Part shown: one piece after another, positions 38,430-48,800 of the stretch
How the letters are laid out: each line of letters starts with the position of its first letter
How positions within the stretch are numbered: position 1 is the stretch's first letter
DNA from: Strigops habroptila
Lineage: Eukaryota > Chordata > Aves > Psittaciformes > Psittacidae
Length of the DNA stretch: 64,000 nucleotides
NCBI RefSeq assembly: GCF_004027225.2
Contig: NC_044288.2
Coordinates: forward strand, 7,189,744-7,253,743
Direction of reading: 5' to 3'
Made by a program: the position numbers and the translations under genes
Notes under the pieces: generated by a model
The model's input: only the letters and a program-made list of their open reading frames with translations
Told to the model about the DNA's origin: nothing
Database searches by the model: none

Positions 38430-38535
38430 CAAGAGTGGCTATCAGAGAGGCAACACAGAGATGGAGCTATAGGTGGGAAAGCAAGGATAGATTGCCATGT
38501 TGGTGGTACCATTGCAGACCTTTCTTGTGATGCCC
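38430..38535 (-). repeat. Isolated fragment of the inverted 195-bp satellite
   Basis: The sequence gatggagctataggtgggaa, then gcaaggatagattgccatgt and tggtggtaccattgc, corresponds to the reverse complement of one monomer half (accaacatggcaatccaccc and the tccatctgtg region). It has diverged and stands alone. Confidence 0.6.
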
Positions 38536-38589
38536 AGTGTGATACAAGCAGTACTGTAGTTGTATATTGGGGGCAAGCCTTTATAATAT

Positions 38590-39030
38590 TCAGGTTTTGT
38601 AATATAAAGGCTTTACAATATTAAGGCTTTGCAGTATTAAGGCTTTGTAATATTAAGTCTTTGTAATATTGGGGCTGGGGTTAAGTTACTCAGGGAATGA
38701 AACAGAGGGTTTGAGATACCATGGCTTAAACACACACACTCTAGTTCAAGACGATGTCATCTTTGGGTGACAGACACACTCTGTGGTTAACAAGAATGCT
38801 GTTGTTGTACAACCTATGAAACTAAGTGGGTGCAAAGTGGTTCTGGAGTTAAGCAGTAAGTTGGGTACCACATGTCTGCCAGAGAGTGATGGCATCCAAC
38901 CATGAAAGGAGAGAGATAAATAAGACGAGGGGGTGTATGAAATTGAGTGAGGGGAGATGGAAAGGCAGGACAGTTGGCATGGAGATTATATGCATTGGAT
39001 AGGCTGTAAACCTTGGAGTACCCAACCCAC
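38590..39030 (+). mobile_element. LTR-like dispersed repeat, copy 1 (truncated by CR1)
   Basis: This stretch starts with an attaaggctttgtaatatta tandem run, continues ggggctggggttaagttact and ends ggctgtaaaccttggagtac. It is clearly related over ~440 bp to 55660-56065. The shared order of blocks (acactctgtggttaa, tgtctgccagagag, gagataaataaga) shows one dispersed family. Copy 2 continues to an AATAAA, so an LTR is likely. The family is not named here. A CR1 follows directly after gtacccaacc. Confidence 0.65.
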
Positions 39031-39528
39031 AGAATATTGTGTGCAGTTCTGGTGTCCTCAACATAAGAAGGACATGGAGCTGTTGGAGCAAGTCCAGAGG
39101 AGGCCACGAGGATGAGCAGGGGCTGGAGCACCTCCCGTATGGAGACAGGCTGAGAACATTGGGGCTGGAGAAGAGAAGCTGCATGGAGACCTCAGAGCAG
39201 CTTCCAGTGTCTGAAGGGGGCTACAAAGATGCTGGAGAGGGGCCTTCATTGGGGACTGTAGTGACAGGACAAGGGGTGATAGGTTCAAACTGAAACAGGG
39301 GAAGTTTAGGTTGGATATAAGGAAGAAGTTCTTTATTGTGAGGGTGCTGAGGTGCTGCAATGGGTTGCCCAAGGAAGTTGTGAATGCTCCATCCCTGGCA
39401 GTGTTCAAGGCGAGGCTGGACGGAGTCTTGGGTGACATGGTTTAGTGCGAGGTGTTCCTGCCCATGGCAGGGGTTGGAACTAGATGATCTTAAGGTCCTT
39501 TCCAAGCCAAACTATTCCATGATTCTAT
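39031..39528 (+). mobile_element. CR1 LINE 3' end, 5'-truncated
   Basis: The 5' edge matches the CR1 reverse-transcriptase C-terminal region (attgtgtgcagttctggtgt, then cctcaacataagaaggac). The element runs to the typical 3' end (ggttggaactagatgatctt, ending in tgattctata). Several small indels break the frame, including loss of bases around ccgtatggagacaggctgag. It looks older than the copy at 62.1 kb. Confidence 0.9.
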
Positions 39529-39589
39529 ATTGGAAAGAAGGATCCACCCAGCCCAACCCTTTGCGGGATTCTATGTCCTACGGTCGGGC

Positions 39590-39735
39590 TTTAGGACCCA
39601 GCGGCGCGGGTCGGGCGAAGTGAATGGGGCCCGATCTGATTGGAGCCCGCGGCGACGCGCGCGGATTGAAACCCCTCACGTTGATCCGACCACGTCCGGC
39701 TCCGTCGTGTATAAAGTGTCCTACAGAAACGTGAC
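39590..39735 (+). promoter_or_regulatory. CpG-rich patch with CCAAT-type and TATA boxes (candidate promoter)
   Basis: The DNA between the CR1 and the next minisatellite is abruptly CpG-rich (gcggcgcgggtcgggcg, gcgacgcgcgcgg). It holds ctgattgg at 39636-39643, an inverted CCAAT or Y-box-like element, and gtataaag at 39709-39716, about 70 bp apart in the usual promoter order. No downstream exon is recognised; a minisatellite starts at ~39740. It could be an orphan promoter or chance in a GC-rich patch. Confidence 0.3.
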
Positions 39736-39739
39736 CAAA

Positions 39740-40628
39740 TTGGTCCCGAACCCACCCAAAATAACCCAAGCCCAGCTCAAGTTGCCCCCAACCTCACCTG
39801 AAATGCCCCAAACCAGCCCAAATTACCCAAATCTAGTTCAAGTTGCCCCAAAACCCGACTGATATGCCCCAAATCCAGCTCAAGTTGCCCCAAACCCCAC
39901 CTGAAATGCCCCAAACCAGCCCAAATTACCCAAATCTAGTTCAAGTTGCCCCAAAACCTGACTGATATGCCCCAAATCCAGCTCAAATTGCCTCAAAACC
40001 CGCCTGAAATGCCCCAAACCAGCCCAGATTACCCCAAAATCAGCCAGAACCCAGCTGGAGTTGCCAAAAGATGTCACAAACCAGCGCGAATTGACCCAAA
40101 TCTGCCCCAAAGTGCCCCAAACGGCCCTAAAACCACCCAAAAATGCACCAAACCCACCCCAAGCACCCCCAAATGCCCCCAAACCCTCCCAAATGACCCA
40201 AAACTCAGCCAAAACCAGCTTGAATTGTCCCAAAAGAGCAAAAATTACCCAAATTGACCCCGAAGTGCCCAAAATGCCCCGGAAACAGCCAGAAATGCCC
40301 CAAAACTCACCCCAAGTGCCCCCAAAATGCCCCAAAGCAGCTGCAAGTGTCCCAAAACACCCTGAACCAGCCAGAAAAGCCCCAAAACCCACTCAACTTG
40401 CCCCAAACCAGCTCAAATGACCCCCAAAGTGGCTTTAATGGTCTTAAACAAGCCCTCAAATAGCTTGAAATGCCCCAAAATGCCCCAAAAGTCCCCAAAG
40501 CAGCTCAAAATCCACCCAAAATGCCCCAAAGCGGCTGGAATTAACCCAGATTATGCCCAAACAGCCCAAGTTGGCCCCAAATCAGCTCAAAACCCTCCAG
40601 AAATGCCCCCAAACACCCCAAATTAGAC
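39740..40628. repeat. C/A-rich minisatellite (aatgccccaaaaccagccc type)
   Basis: About 890 bp of irregular ~20-bp units such as aaatgccccaaaccagccc and aaattacccaaatctag. At the left end a ~103-bp block (caaattacccaaatctagtt onward) is repeated almost exactly at ~39817 and ~39920, showing a local higher-order unit. The right edge abuts the predicted polyadenylation region of MPDU1. Confidence 0.85.
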
Positions 40629-40651
40629 CCATAGCACCAGTGAAAACCCAT

Positions 40652-40657
40652 TTTATT
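40652..40657 (-). terminator. Polyadenylation signal AATAAA for MPDU1
   Basis: The minus strand reads gttaataaaatgg 128 bp after the MPDU1 stop codon. This is the first AATAAA in that direction and lies within ~30 bp of the minisatellite edge, giving a short 3' UTR. Confidence 0.6.
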
Positions 40658-40785
40658 AACGGGGGGATGTTTGACCCCACAAAAACCCCCTTTTTAACAC
40701 CCCACCCCCCGGTTTGTTCCGTTGGAGGGGGTTATGGGGGGATCCGGGGTCAGTCCACCTTGCGGTGAGGGGGAGGTTTGGGGGT

Positions 40786-40887
40786 TCAACACCCCCCCCC
40801 CCCATAATACAGCAGCTGCCCCAATGGGAGCCCATTGCAGGCGGCTGACGTGGTGAAGGTCAAGGCCAGGAGCGGGTGCCCTGTGTC
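40786..40887 (-). pseudogene. MPDU1: MPDU1 terminal coding exon, altered C terminus
   Basis: The exon has acceptor catctccaacag and reads [20 protein letters not shown], then PLGQLLYY. A run of 12 G gives GGGG, then Cys and TGA at 40786-40788. The family normally continues YWN and a short basic tail. The G-run length fixes the frame and the stop, so an error of one base would change the tail. Confidence 0.82.
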
Positions 40888-40959
40888 CTGTTGGAGATGG
40901 AAGAACATTGGCGGGGGTGGAAAAGGGGATTTGGGGGGTCCAAGGTGGGGGGGTCTCAC

Positions 40960-41064
40960 CTGAAGGGAAGACCCACACCCGGCCCCCCCGAACAGGAGGG
41001 TGGTGGTGACCCCCGAGAGCTGCCCTGTGTGGCCTTGGTGGTAGTTGGTGGCAGCTTGAAGGAG
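40960..41064 (-). pseudogene. MPDU1: MPDU1 exon: second PQ-loop region
   Basis: This exon is 105 nt (35 codons); the human exon has 37. It reads [20 protein letters not shown], then [15 protein letters not shown]. The acceptor is taken as cccccccagcccag, because that keeps phase 0 with the preceding Arg codon. The second half (AGCGSSLQ) departs from the family pattern (SLARIFTSIQ in human) and is two codons short, suggesting small indels in the G-run. The donor is GTGAGA. Confidence 0.82.
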
Positions 41065-41144
41065 CTGGGCTGGGGGGGGATGGGACAGAAGAGAGGGGTC
41101 ACATATGGACACTTCACATCAAGGACCCCCCCCCACACACACAC

Positions 41145-41935
41145 ATTGGGTTGAATTGGGGGTGATGGGGACCATCGGGGTGAATGGGGGGAATGAACCA
41201 TTGGATTGAATTGGGGGAAAGGGAATCATTGGGTTGATTCGGGGGGTGGGGAACCATTGAGGTGATTTAGGTGGTGGAATGAACCATTGGATCGATTTGG
41301 CGGGGGGAATGAACCATTGGGTTGATTTGGAAGGGGCAGGAATGAACCACTGCGTCGATTTCGGGGGGGAACCACTGAGGTGATTTAGGTGGTGGAATGA
41401 ACCATTGGGTTGACTTGGGGGGGGAACCACTGAGGTGATTTAGGTGGTGGAATGAAGCATTGGGTCGATTTGGGGGGGGGGGGGGGGGATGAACCAGTGG
41501 GTTGATTTGGAAGGGGAAGGAATGAACCATTCGGTTGAATAAGGGAGGGAATGAACCATTGGGTTGATTTGGGGGAGGAATGAACCATTGGGTTGATTTG
41601 GGGGGGGGAAATGAACCATTGGGTTGATTTGGGGGGAGAATGAACCACTGGGTTGATTTTGGGGGGAGAATGAACCACTGGGTTGATCTTGGGGGGCGGG
41701 AGGAATGAACCACTGGGTTGATTTGAGGGGGGAGGAATGAAGCATTGGGTTGATTTGGGGGGGGAGGAATGAACCACTGGGTTGACTTCGGGGGGGGGCG
41801 GAATGAACCATTGGGTCAATTGGTGGAGGGAATGTACCATCTGGTAGATTTGGGGGGGGGGAATGAACCATTGGGTTGAATAGGAGGGAACAAACTACTG
41901 GGTCAATTCAGGGGGGGCTTATGGTGACCCAGGGC
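41145..41935. repeat. G-rich ~31-bp minisatellite inside an MPDU1 intron
   Basis: Units of the type ggaatgaaccattgggttga plus tttgggggg are repeated ~25 times, with G-runs of 4 to 16. It fills most of the intron between the exons at 40960-41064 and 41967-42086. Three minus-strand open frames of 143-151 codons across it (MVHSPP.. type) are repeat products. Confidence 0.88.
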
Positions 41936-41966
41936 TTAACCCCCCCTCAATGGGTGACCCCCTCAC

Positions 41967-42086
41967 CCTGCTGAGGATGACAATGGGCAGATTGGCCACT
42001 TGGAGGAAGGTGATGAGCCCAGGGCGGGGTAGGGGGGGAGAGGAGGGCTCCCAGTAATACCCAGTAACCAGCCGCCAGCAGCGCCC
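41967..42086 (-). pseudogene. MPDU1: MPDU1 exon with compensating -1/+1 frameshifts
   Basis: The exon is 120 nt, exactly the 40 codons of the human exon, with acceptor gtttctgcag and donor GTGAGG. In the frame set by the previous exon its first ~22 codons read GRCWRLVTGYYWEPSS. One base over, they read ALLAAGYWVLLGALLSPP, the family sequence. From LITFLQVANLPIVILSR on, the original frame is right again. One G is missing in the opening G-run and one is extra before CTCATC. There is no stop, so a product would carry a scrambled membrane segment. Confidence 0.82.
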
Positions 42087-42161
42087 CTGCAGAAACAGTA
42101 GGGGGGGGTGTTATAATGAAGGCAAAGGAGCACCCATGGGTGCCCCATAGACCCCATTTAC

Positions 42162-42246
42162 CTCTCCCCGTGTGTCCCCCAAGTGCTGCATGAGGAAGCC
42201 AAGGGTCATGGCCTGCAGGAGGAGGAAGAGCGCTTCATTCCAAGCA
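42162..42246 (-). pseudogene. MPDU1: MPDU1 exon: EALFLLLQ region
   Basis: The exon is 85 nt, with acceptor ccccccccag and donor GTAAAT. Its first base completes the serine codon left by the previous exon, giving FPFS-AWNEALFLLLQAM as in the family (FPFSSWGEALF in human). It ends in phase 0 with GDTRGE. No lesion is visible. Confidence 0.87.
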
Positions 42247-42329
42247 CTGGGGGGGGAGGGGGAGAAGAGAGTCATAGGCGGCACCCATGGGTGCTGCCCC
42301 CATCACCACCCTTTTAGGTGCGCCCCTAC

Positions 42330-42462
42330 CTGAAGGGGAAGGCCCTGGAGCAGCCACAGGCGACACTCCTGGCCAGCACCAGCAGCTCCAGCAGCACCCC
42401 CGGGACGCTGAGCCCGGCCCCGCTGCGGGCACCCAGCAGCCGCAGCACCTGCAGCAGCTTCA
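42330..42462 (-). pseudogene. MPDU1: MPDU1 exon: first PQ-loop region
   Basis: The exon has acceptor ggcacccccag and donor GTAGGGG. It is 133 nt long: 2 nt, 43 codons, 2 nt. The reading KLLQVLRLLGARSGAGLS, then VPGVLLELLVLA and SRAFPF, matches the human exon codon for codon in length. The proline of the PQ motif is replaced by leucine. No indel is present. Upstream the intron runs into sequence unlike MPDU1 within ~50-100 bp. Confidence 0.87.
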
Positions 42463-42767
42463 CTGGGGGTGCCCCAAACACCCCCCCAGTGTCCTCACAC
42501 ATAGACACACATGCCAGTAACATACGCGTTTTTCACTCTCATCACTAGTGCGACTGCATTATGTCCCCTTGCAAATATACTAGTAGCCTAGCAAAAAAAA
42601 GTGGATTTTTGTACTTTGTATAAGAAAGAGAATTCTGCTTACTTCTATGAGCAACGTATGTAGAGGAGGAGACTTAACAAGGCAGAAACTGTAGCAAGAC
42701 AGTGACTGAATCTCCTGAGTATCCATTAACAGATACCAAGTTTAAAGGGCACCTACTAAATGCTAAC
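42463..42767. other. Junction between the MPDU1 and SLC44A remnants
   Basis: Left of ~42500 the DNA is GC-rich with C/G-runs and belongs to the MPDU1 intron. Right of ~42520 it is AT-richer (catgccagtaacatacgcg onward) and intron-like for SLC44A. Neither the MPDU1 upstream exons nor the SLC44A downstream exons are found here. No LTR, LINE or tandem repeat marks the junction. Confidence 0.6.
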
Positions 42768-42888
42768 CATGTTTGCCTCAGCTGCAGGCACACTCTGAAG
42801 TCTCTCTGGAATCCAGTATCATAAACAGTGAAGTCAGATCCAGGTATTCCTTTAATATGGTTGTACTCCCAGTAACAATGCCAGATGC
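42768..42888 (-). CDS. SLC44A exon: GIWHCYWEY to LRQT, last one present
   Basis: The exon is 121 nt (2 nt, 39 codons, 2 nt), with acceptor ttttttaacag and donor GTTAGC. It reads [20 protein letters not shown], then [19 protein letters not shown] and the first two bases of Trp. The next family exon (transmembrane segment and RNRI-type loop) is not found to the left, where MPDU1 sequence begins. Confidence 0.9.
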
Positions 42889-45800
42889 CTGTTAAAAAAC
42901 AATCAATATAAAATGAGTGTTTCTGAAGAGTGCAGAGACAAGGTTGGGGTTTTTTTAAATCTTTGACAAGTGAAGTGTTTTGTCCTCAGCACGTCAGGTA
43001 CGCAAAACCCAAACACGCAAAATTAAGCAATAAGGAAAAACAGCCTCAGAGGCTGGAGGATTACACCTACCATAACCCATAATTCCAATCACACCAAAGA
43101 TGAAAATCCAGAAGAGAACCCCAGCTGTGAACCTCAATAACACAGGGAAGAGCAGACTCACAATCATTGCAATGAACAGCCCACTAGAAAGACAAGAAAC
43201 AGAAACACAGGGAAAACAAGTGTGAGAATCTTTCTTGCATGCCTGTTACTCCAAATGAGGGTCACTTCATCTCATGTAAGAGAATGGTTTGTAGAAACGT
43301 ATTTCAAAATATTCCTCATGAAATATATCCTCAGGGCTCTCTGCTGCTAGAAACAGATAGATTACATATGATGATCTCACAGGACACAGCCAGAAATGTT
43401 TGCACACACTAAGTTCTCAGGGTGTCTGAATGGGACCAGTACAGGTCTGGTTTGGTCATTTACACTGGCTGACCAACTCATTGCCTTTTTCAGGCCATGG
43501 CCCAGTCTACAGCACAGAAAGTTAAATTGGAGAAATACCTGTGAGTGGGGAGGTTGCTGGTTTATGTCCTCCGTTTAAAATCCCTGCTTGCAAAGAAACA
43601 ATATTAGTAAAGTAACATTTGAGGAGCTTTCCTAGAAAAAAAGAATTCAATTTAGGAGGAAAACCAGTGACTTTTTACCCGTCGGAAAAAAAAAAGATCA
43701 GGCATAGTGATGCATAGAAAGAAACTGTTAAGAGCCATCAGTGGGACCCCCAGAAAGACATCTATAGTGTCTTTATCAAGTCTGTGGTAAGGAAGTATTT
43801 GCTTTCATTTCACTCCCAGAAAGCAAGTCAGAAAGGAAAAAATGACTGCAAAAGGCCTTTTTACTCAGGGGGGGCTTCTAAAGCAATGCGAATAAAGCAA
43901 AGTGAACAATGGTTCCATCCAACAAAGATCCAGCTCACTTGCTTCACAGAACATTCCATTTCTCAGAGTTTTGAGGTGTCACATCAGAATTTTGTATTAG
44001 AATAGACCCAAAAGAAGTGAATCCCTTTTCTTGCCTGTGTTCAGGAACTTCTCTTCTGAACGTTCCCGGTTTATTTAGCCAGTTACTAAAGATAAAAAAT
44101 GGGTCAGCCTGATCACAATCAATCAAAACCAGACATTTTGGGCAAACTAAGCCACATGGGTGGAGGGACAAGAAAAAGAACATCAGTTTATTTAGTTAAA
44201 CCTTTGTAAACTGGTCTGAAGTCCTACCCCTTTAAAGGCTTCCCAGCATGACGTGTGTTCCCTTTCTGAATGGCTTGTTTGAAATGCAGAATGTATTCCT
44301 CAAAAAAAAGCTGTCATTTTGGACTTTCTGACTCTATTCTTGAAAGCAGTAAGTTACCTTTATCTACAGTCAGCTTCAGATTTGCACGAGTCCGAGTAAC
44401 ACCAAAACTGAATGAATACATGGCAACAACTGTCCTTAATAGAGTAGTTCCCTTAAACTGAGCCTTGAAAGCAACAGTTCTTTGGGAGTATGATAAAAAG
44501 AACAGAGCAAGTCCATATTTAATTTTTAATCCCGCCTCCTTTCACCATCAGGCCTTCACTGTTATCACCCAAACTCTGGCACTTTAATATGTTTGCCCAG
44601 AAATCATTTGATGCATGCTGTCATTTGCTGAAATGTGTGAAGAAAATTCTATCTGACTACTTTAAAAGTAACAACAATTCCTTATAAAAGTATCATATTT
44701 GAAATGTGGAAACTGGCTTCAGTATTGAGAAATTCTGTTCAAGAAATGGTCAATTCTCTCTCCAGCCCATCTGTGGAGCAGTATCTCCTTTGAAAGAATC
44801 TGCACTATAAGCCTGATTTCAATAACGGATCTAGAGAGAATGGCTGTTCATGCACATATACTTACATATTTGCTTCAGCAAAATAGCTACTTCTTTTCTT
44901 TTGGTGCTGCATTTTTACTAATTGCTGATTATTGAGTAATAATGGCAAGATAAAGCTAACTGTTCAATATGTTTTGTTCTTTAAGTTGCTTTGCCTGCTG
45001 CACTGGATTTATGGAGTTATATTGGGTTTATGTATTATAATGAATTTAACTACATACTGCTAGTATGAATTTGGAAATCGTGATGTGTTTTATACAGATA
45101 CCAATGACATTTAGCAACTGCAATTGGTTTGAAAGTCTCTTAATTAAGATTTTTTAGTTTTGGAATTACCACGCAGATGGGTCCTGCAACAGAAGACAGC
45201 ACCTCCTGGGTTTCTGCCTTGTAGGATATTAAAAAGCTACTCCAGACCATACTGTATGCATGTATGCTGTGCTAGCCTTACCTCATGTACAGAACCATAA
45301 CAACATCACAGCAGAGTTTAAAAGTAGGTTTGGGAACAAACATGTACATGATCTATTTTTCAATTCCCTACACACTCCAAAGTGAGTTTGGAAAAACATA
45401 AAAATACCCATCAGAATCTTACATTAAAATCCAAAAGAAGGAAACTTCATAAGGTGCGGGTGTTATCAGTGCTGGTAAGGTGCTAGAATGTAGCCTCAGA
45501 TCAAGAGGTAAGAAAAGGTACCCCTGTGCTCCATACAGTCTGAGGATGGAGAGCAGCTGGAAAAGGGAGGCTATTGCAGCAGTTTTCTCTCATCCTGGTT
45601 GATACCCAGGATTGGAGATGCTTGCTGTCCTTCTGCAAGGGAGGTGCTGTCTGGCATCAGAGCCCAGGACATTGCCTTTTGACCTTTAGACATGTGCTAG
45701 AAACAGGAGCATGCTGATGAGGTGAGATGCCAAAGTACTAGGACAGCCCAAGTTAGTAGAAAGGCCGTTGTAGGAAGGAAGAGCTGAGGCCATTACTGGC

Positions 45801-48800
45801 TGGCCCGAGTCCTGCTGCATGAGGATTTCATTTTGAACCTCCTTTAACTTCCTTGGTACTAATTTTTACTAGGAAAACCAAGTAGAATGTTTTAAAAACT
45901 GACAGTCATTCTGAGGCAGACTAAAGCTTTTGGCTCCTTGCTCATTTCTGCAGCCCACAGTGCTGGTTTTCCTGATGGGAACTTTGCAAGTGCTCAGGCA
46001 CAGAAACCATCTACTAGCAAGTCTTGTCTGGGTGCCCTCAGACGTTTGCTACAACAGATTCTGATCATTTTTTTTCAATTCCTATATTATTTCACAGCCC
46101 CAGAATCCAACAAACAAGCACTTAAGAAGGGTAAAACCTACTTTGCAGCTTCCCTGAGATCGGTTACATTTCTTGTTTTCCCTGTTCCATCTTTGAATGT
46201 AGTCTGATTTGCCACGGTTAGCACACCGCTCTTCATGGAGAAGTCTGGGAAGCATCTCTTAAGAACTATCCAAAATACCAAAAGAAACCAGAAGTGTTAC
46301 ACCTCATGTCAAGCTCCACTTTTGTCGCTTGTCTTTTGTAACATATTTAAACAATTTCAGAGTCAAGGTCTATTGTTTTTCAGCTGATTATCTAATGGAA
46401 TGTTGACAAGTCTTGGAAGAGCCATTATATTCAAAATTAGGATTTTTATGCTCTGGGACTTTTTGTCCCAGCTCAAGCACAGTGAGATCACAGCTTTCAC
46501 CTGGAGATTCTAGGTGCTACTGAATAACAACAGTAGTATCTGTAGCAGTTTAAGAATTTGTAATAAATGCAGAACTTACTCTCTGTCAGCATCTGGGCAG
46601 CTTACAAAAACTGCGGCTTCTTCTTCATGAATGGTATTAGCACCCAAAACAATACATAACAGCAAGTGTCAGTTCCTCATATGCCAGGTGAGCTCAAGTA
46701 CCAGCCACCAGCACTAGACATTCTTGGAGAGGAAGCAACGGAAAAAAGACAGAAACTATTGGTTAGGCAGACAGAGGAGGAGATTATAAAAGACAGAGAC
46801 ACGGAGAGATGTTTACATACTCATTTATGTTGCCCTGCTCTTTGCTGCATGAAGACCTTGTTTTCATTCCAAAGGGAAGAGCAGCGCAGTCCTCCTATGC
46901 AGCTGTACTTCACCTTTAACAGTTCTGCACTTTCCTTATCAGGTTCCAATAAGCACTGATGCCTGGGCTCAAGATTCAGTCTGGAATATCTACCCCCCCA
47001 GTTATTCTCAGGAAATAATTAAGTAACATGTCTCTTGTCCTCCCTCTGTAATCTTCGCCTCTTGCTGTAGTCTAAAAGAAGATAATAGCTTCTTTGCAAA
47101 TGATTTTCTGTCTTTTGGGTCAGTACAGCATTTTTCACACAGATTTTTAATTGTTTATCATTTAACCCATTATTTTCTCTTTTGACAGCCTGTGCCTGGT
47201 TTACATGATCTCTATTTTAAAGCAGGGAAAAATAAACAGCAGTTTCTTATTTGCATGAGCTTCTAGGTCAGTGACAGATACTCTTGAGCTCTGAGACCTG
47301 TGGTTATCTACTCAGAAACACCTGCTGACCATAGTGACAAAACCAGGTTTTTGTCCCCTTAATTCCTTTGCCTCCCTGCACAGCCAGCACTATGTGCAGC
47401 ACTGAAAAGCAAGCTGCACTGTAACTGGGCTCCAGTACCACCTGAACTTCAACAGCTGCCCAGATGAGCCCTCCTACATTCGCGGCATTTCCTCCTGCCA
47501 ACAGGTTGGGTTGGGTGCTCACATGTTTTGGAAGGCACAGTTTGCGCTGTAAAGCTTAAGAGCAAGAAAGACAGACCTCAACTTGACCCAATCATACTCC
47601 GAGTGTCCATGGATGGCAGTTAGAAAAAATAATAATAAATCTTTATACTTTCAAGCTGTTTAAAATTGAATGGATGCTACTGCCAGGTAACAGTCAGCTC
47701 CTCGCGATCTTGCCACAAAACACTTTTCAGACTGGAGTTGTGCTTTCATGTGAACACTTACAATCTGCTACAATGTGTGTAAGAAATAGAACCATTCACA
47801 AGGCCTGCTTGGAATGATCATTGAAAGACAATCTTCATCACGTAGAATTCGAGCAACAGACTAAAAAGGGGAAAAATAGGAATGCTGAGTACATAGCAGA
47901 AGAGCTACGCCAGTTTTGTTTCTCACCCAGTCTGAGAAAATGCCTCAAACTGGACTTTGTAGCCTCCTCCCCAAATTTGACTGGTGGAGCTGCAAGATAC
48001 ATTCATGATGTGAGAATCCAACCTCTCAATGTGATTTGGGAAAAGATTATTCTTTACTTTTCTCGTGACAAAAAAGAAAAGACCTGTTCACTTTGGATCG
48101 GCAGGTAAGGCAGTAATGACCGGGTAATTGTTACCTGCCTCCCCCTTACTTTTCCTTAAAGAAGAGTAAGAATTTAACACAACTAACAGAGCTGAATTAC
48201 AAGGTGGTTTAGAGATGGGAGAAAAAACACAGTACATTTAAGTCCAAAAGCAGTTACATGAAAGACAGATTTCTTTTCCTAGCTAAATTACTGTGGAGCT
48301 CTAGATAACTCAGGAGCCTTAAGAACTGGTTTGAGGCACTCTGCTCTACTGCTGTGGAGTGCTTAAGTACTAAACGATACTTGCCACAGTACCGCAACCA
48401 CATGTGTAGCTGCAGATACTCTTTAAGCAAACAGTAATCATTTAAAGAGTTAGGGATTTGATGTGCATACAAGTCCTTCATCCCTGATTAAATCACTGTC
48501 AAAGCATATGTATGGGACAGCTCCTTATGTGGTGAAATCAGAATAATTCAAAGCTTTGCTTTAGCGGAGTAAAATCATACGTATTACACATTGCTTGAAG
48601 AAAAAAAAAAGGATTCCATCACCTCCTGATACATACAGACCTTGAGAGGACTGTTAAAACCAGGTTTGCAGAACTGCTTGAAGTAATTCCATTGATCGAG
48701 TTTGTATCTGTAGGAAGCCTGAACATCAATGTAGGTCACAAACCTGTCTGGGCACTGTGAGACACAAAGCTGCAAGAAAAGAAGACACACTGGGGGTAGA

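Larger units (their letters stand above)
40652..42462 (-). pseudogene. MPDU1: MPDU1 remnant, last five coding exons with indels
   Basis: MPDU1 is a PQ-loop membrane protein of the endoplasmic reticulum needed for use of dolichol-linked mannose and glucose donors in glycosylation. Minus-strand exons at 42330-42462, 42162-42246, 41967-42086, 40960-41064 and 40786-40887 have matching GT/AG sites and compatible phases. They read [70 protein letters not shown] and [20 protein letters not shown], in MPDU1 order. A minus-strand AATAAA lies at 40652-40657. Defects are compensating frameshifts in exon 3 of the five, two codons missing in the fourth, and a G-run with early stop replacing the lysine-rich tail. 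The first PQ-loop reads LLQ, not LPQ. The N-terminal exons are not present: SLC44A exons follow instead. It may be a decaying copy, or a real gene with sequence errors in G-runs. Confidence 0.88.

Noticed and set aside
39880..40420. Overlapping frames of 103-170 codons in both directions
   Set aside because: C/A-rich minisatellite frames without start context or conserved pattern.
41119..41871. Pro/Ser/His-rich minus-strand frames of 103-151 codons
   Set aside because: Products of the ~31-bp G-rich minisatellite inside the MPDU1 intron.
46577..46640. Possible exon [10 protein letters not shown] before a perfect GTAAGT donor
   Set aside because: Open in only one frame, very short, and without an SLC44A counterpart. 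It sits between two exons whose phases already match.
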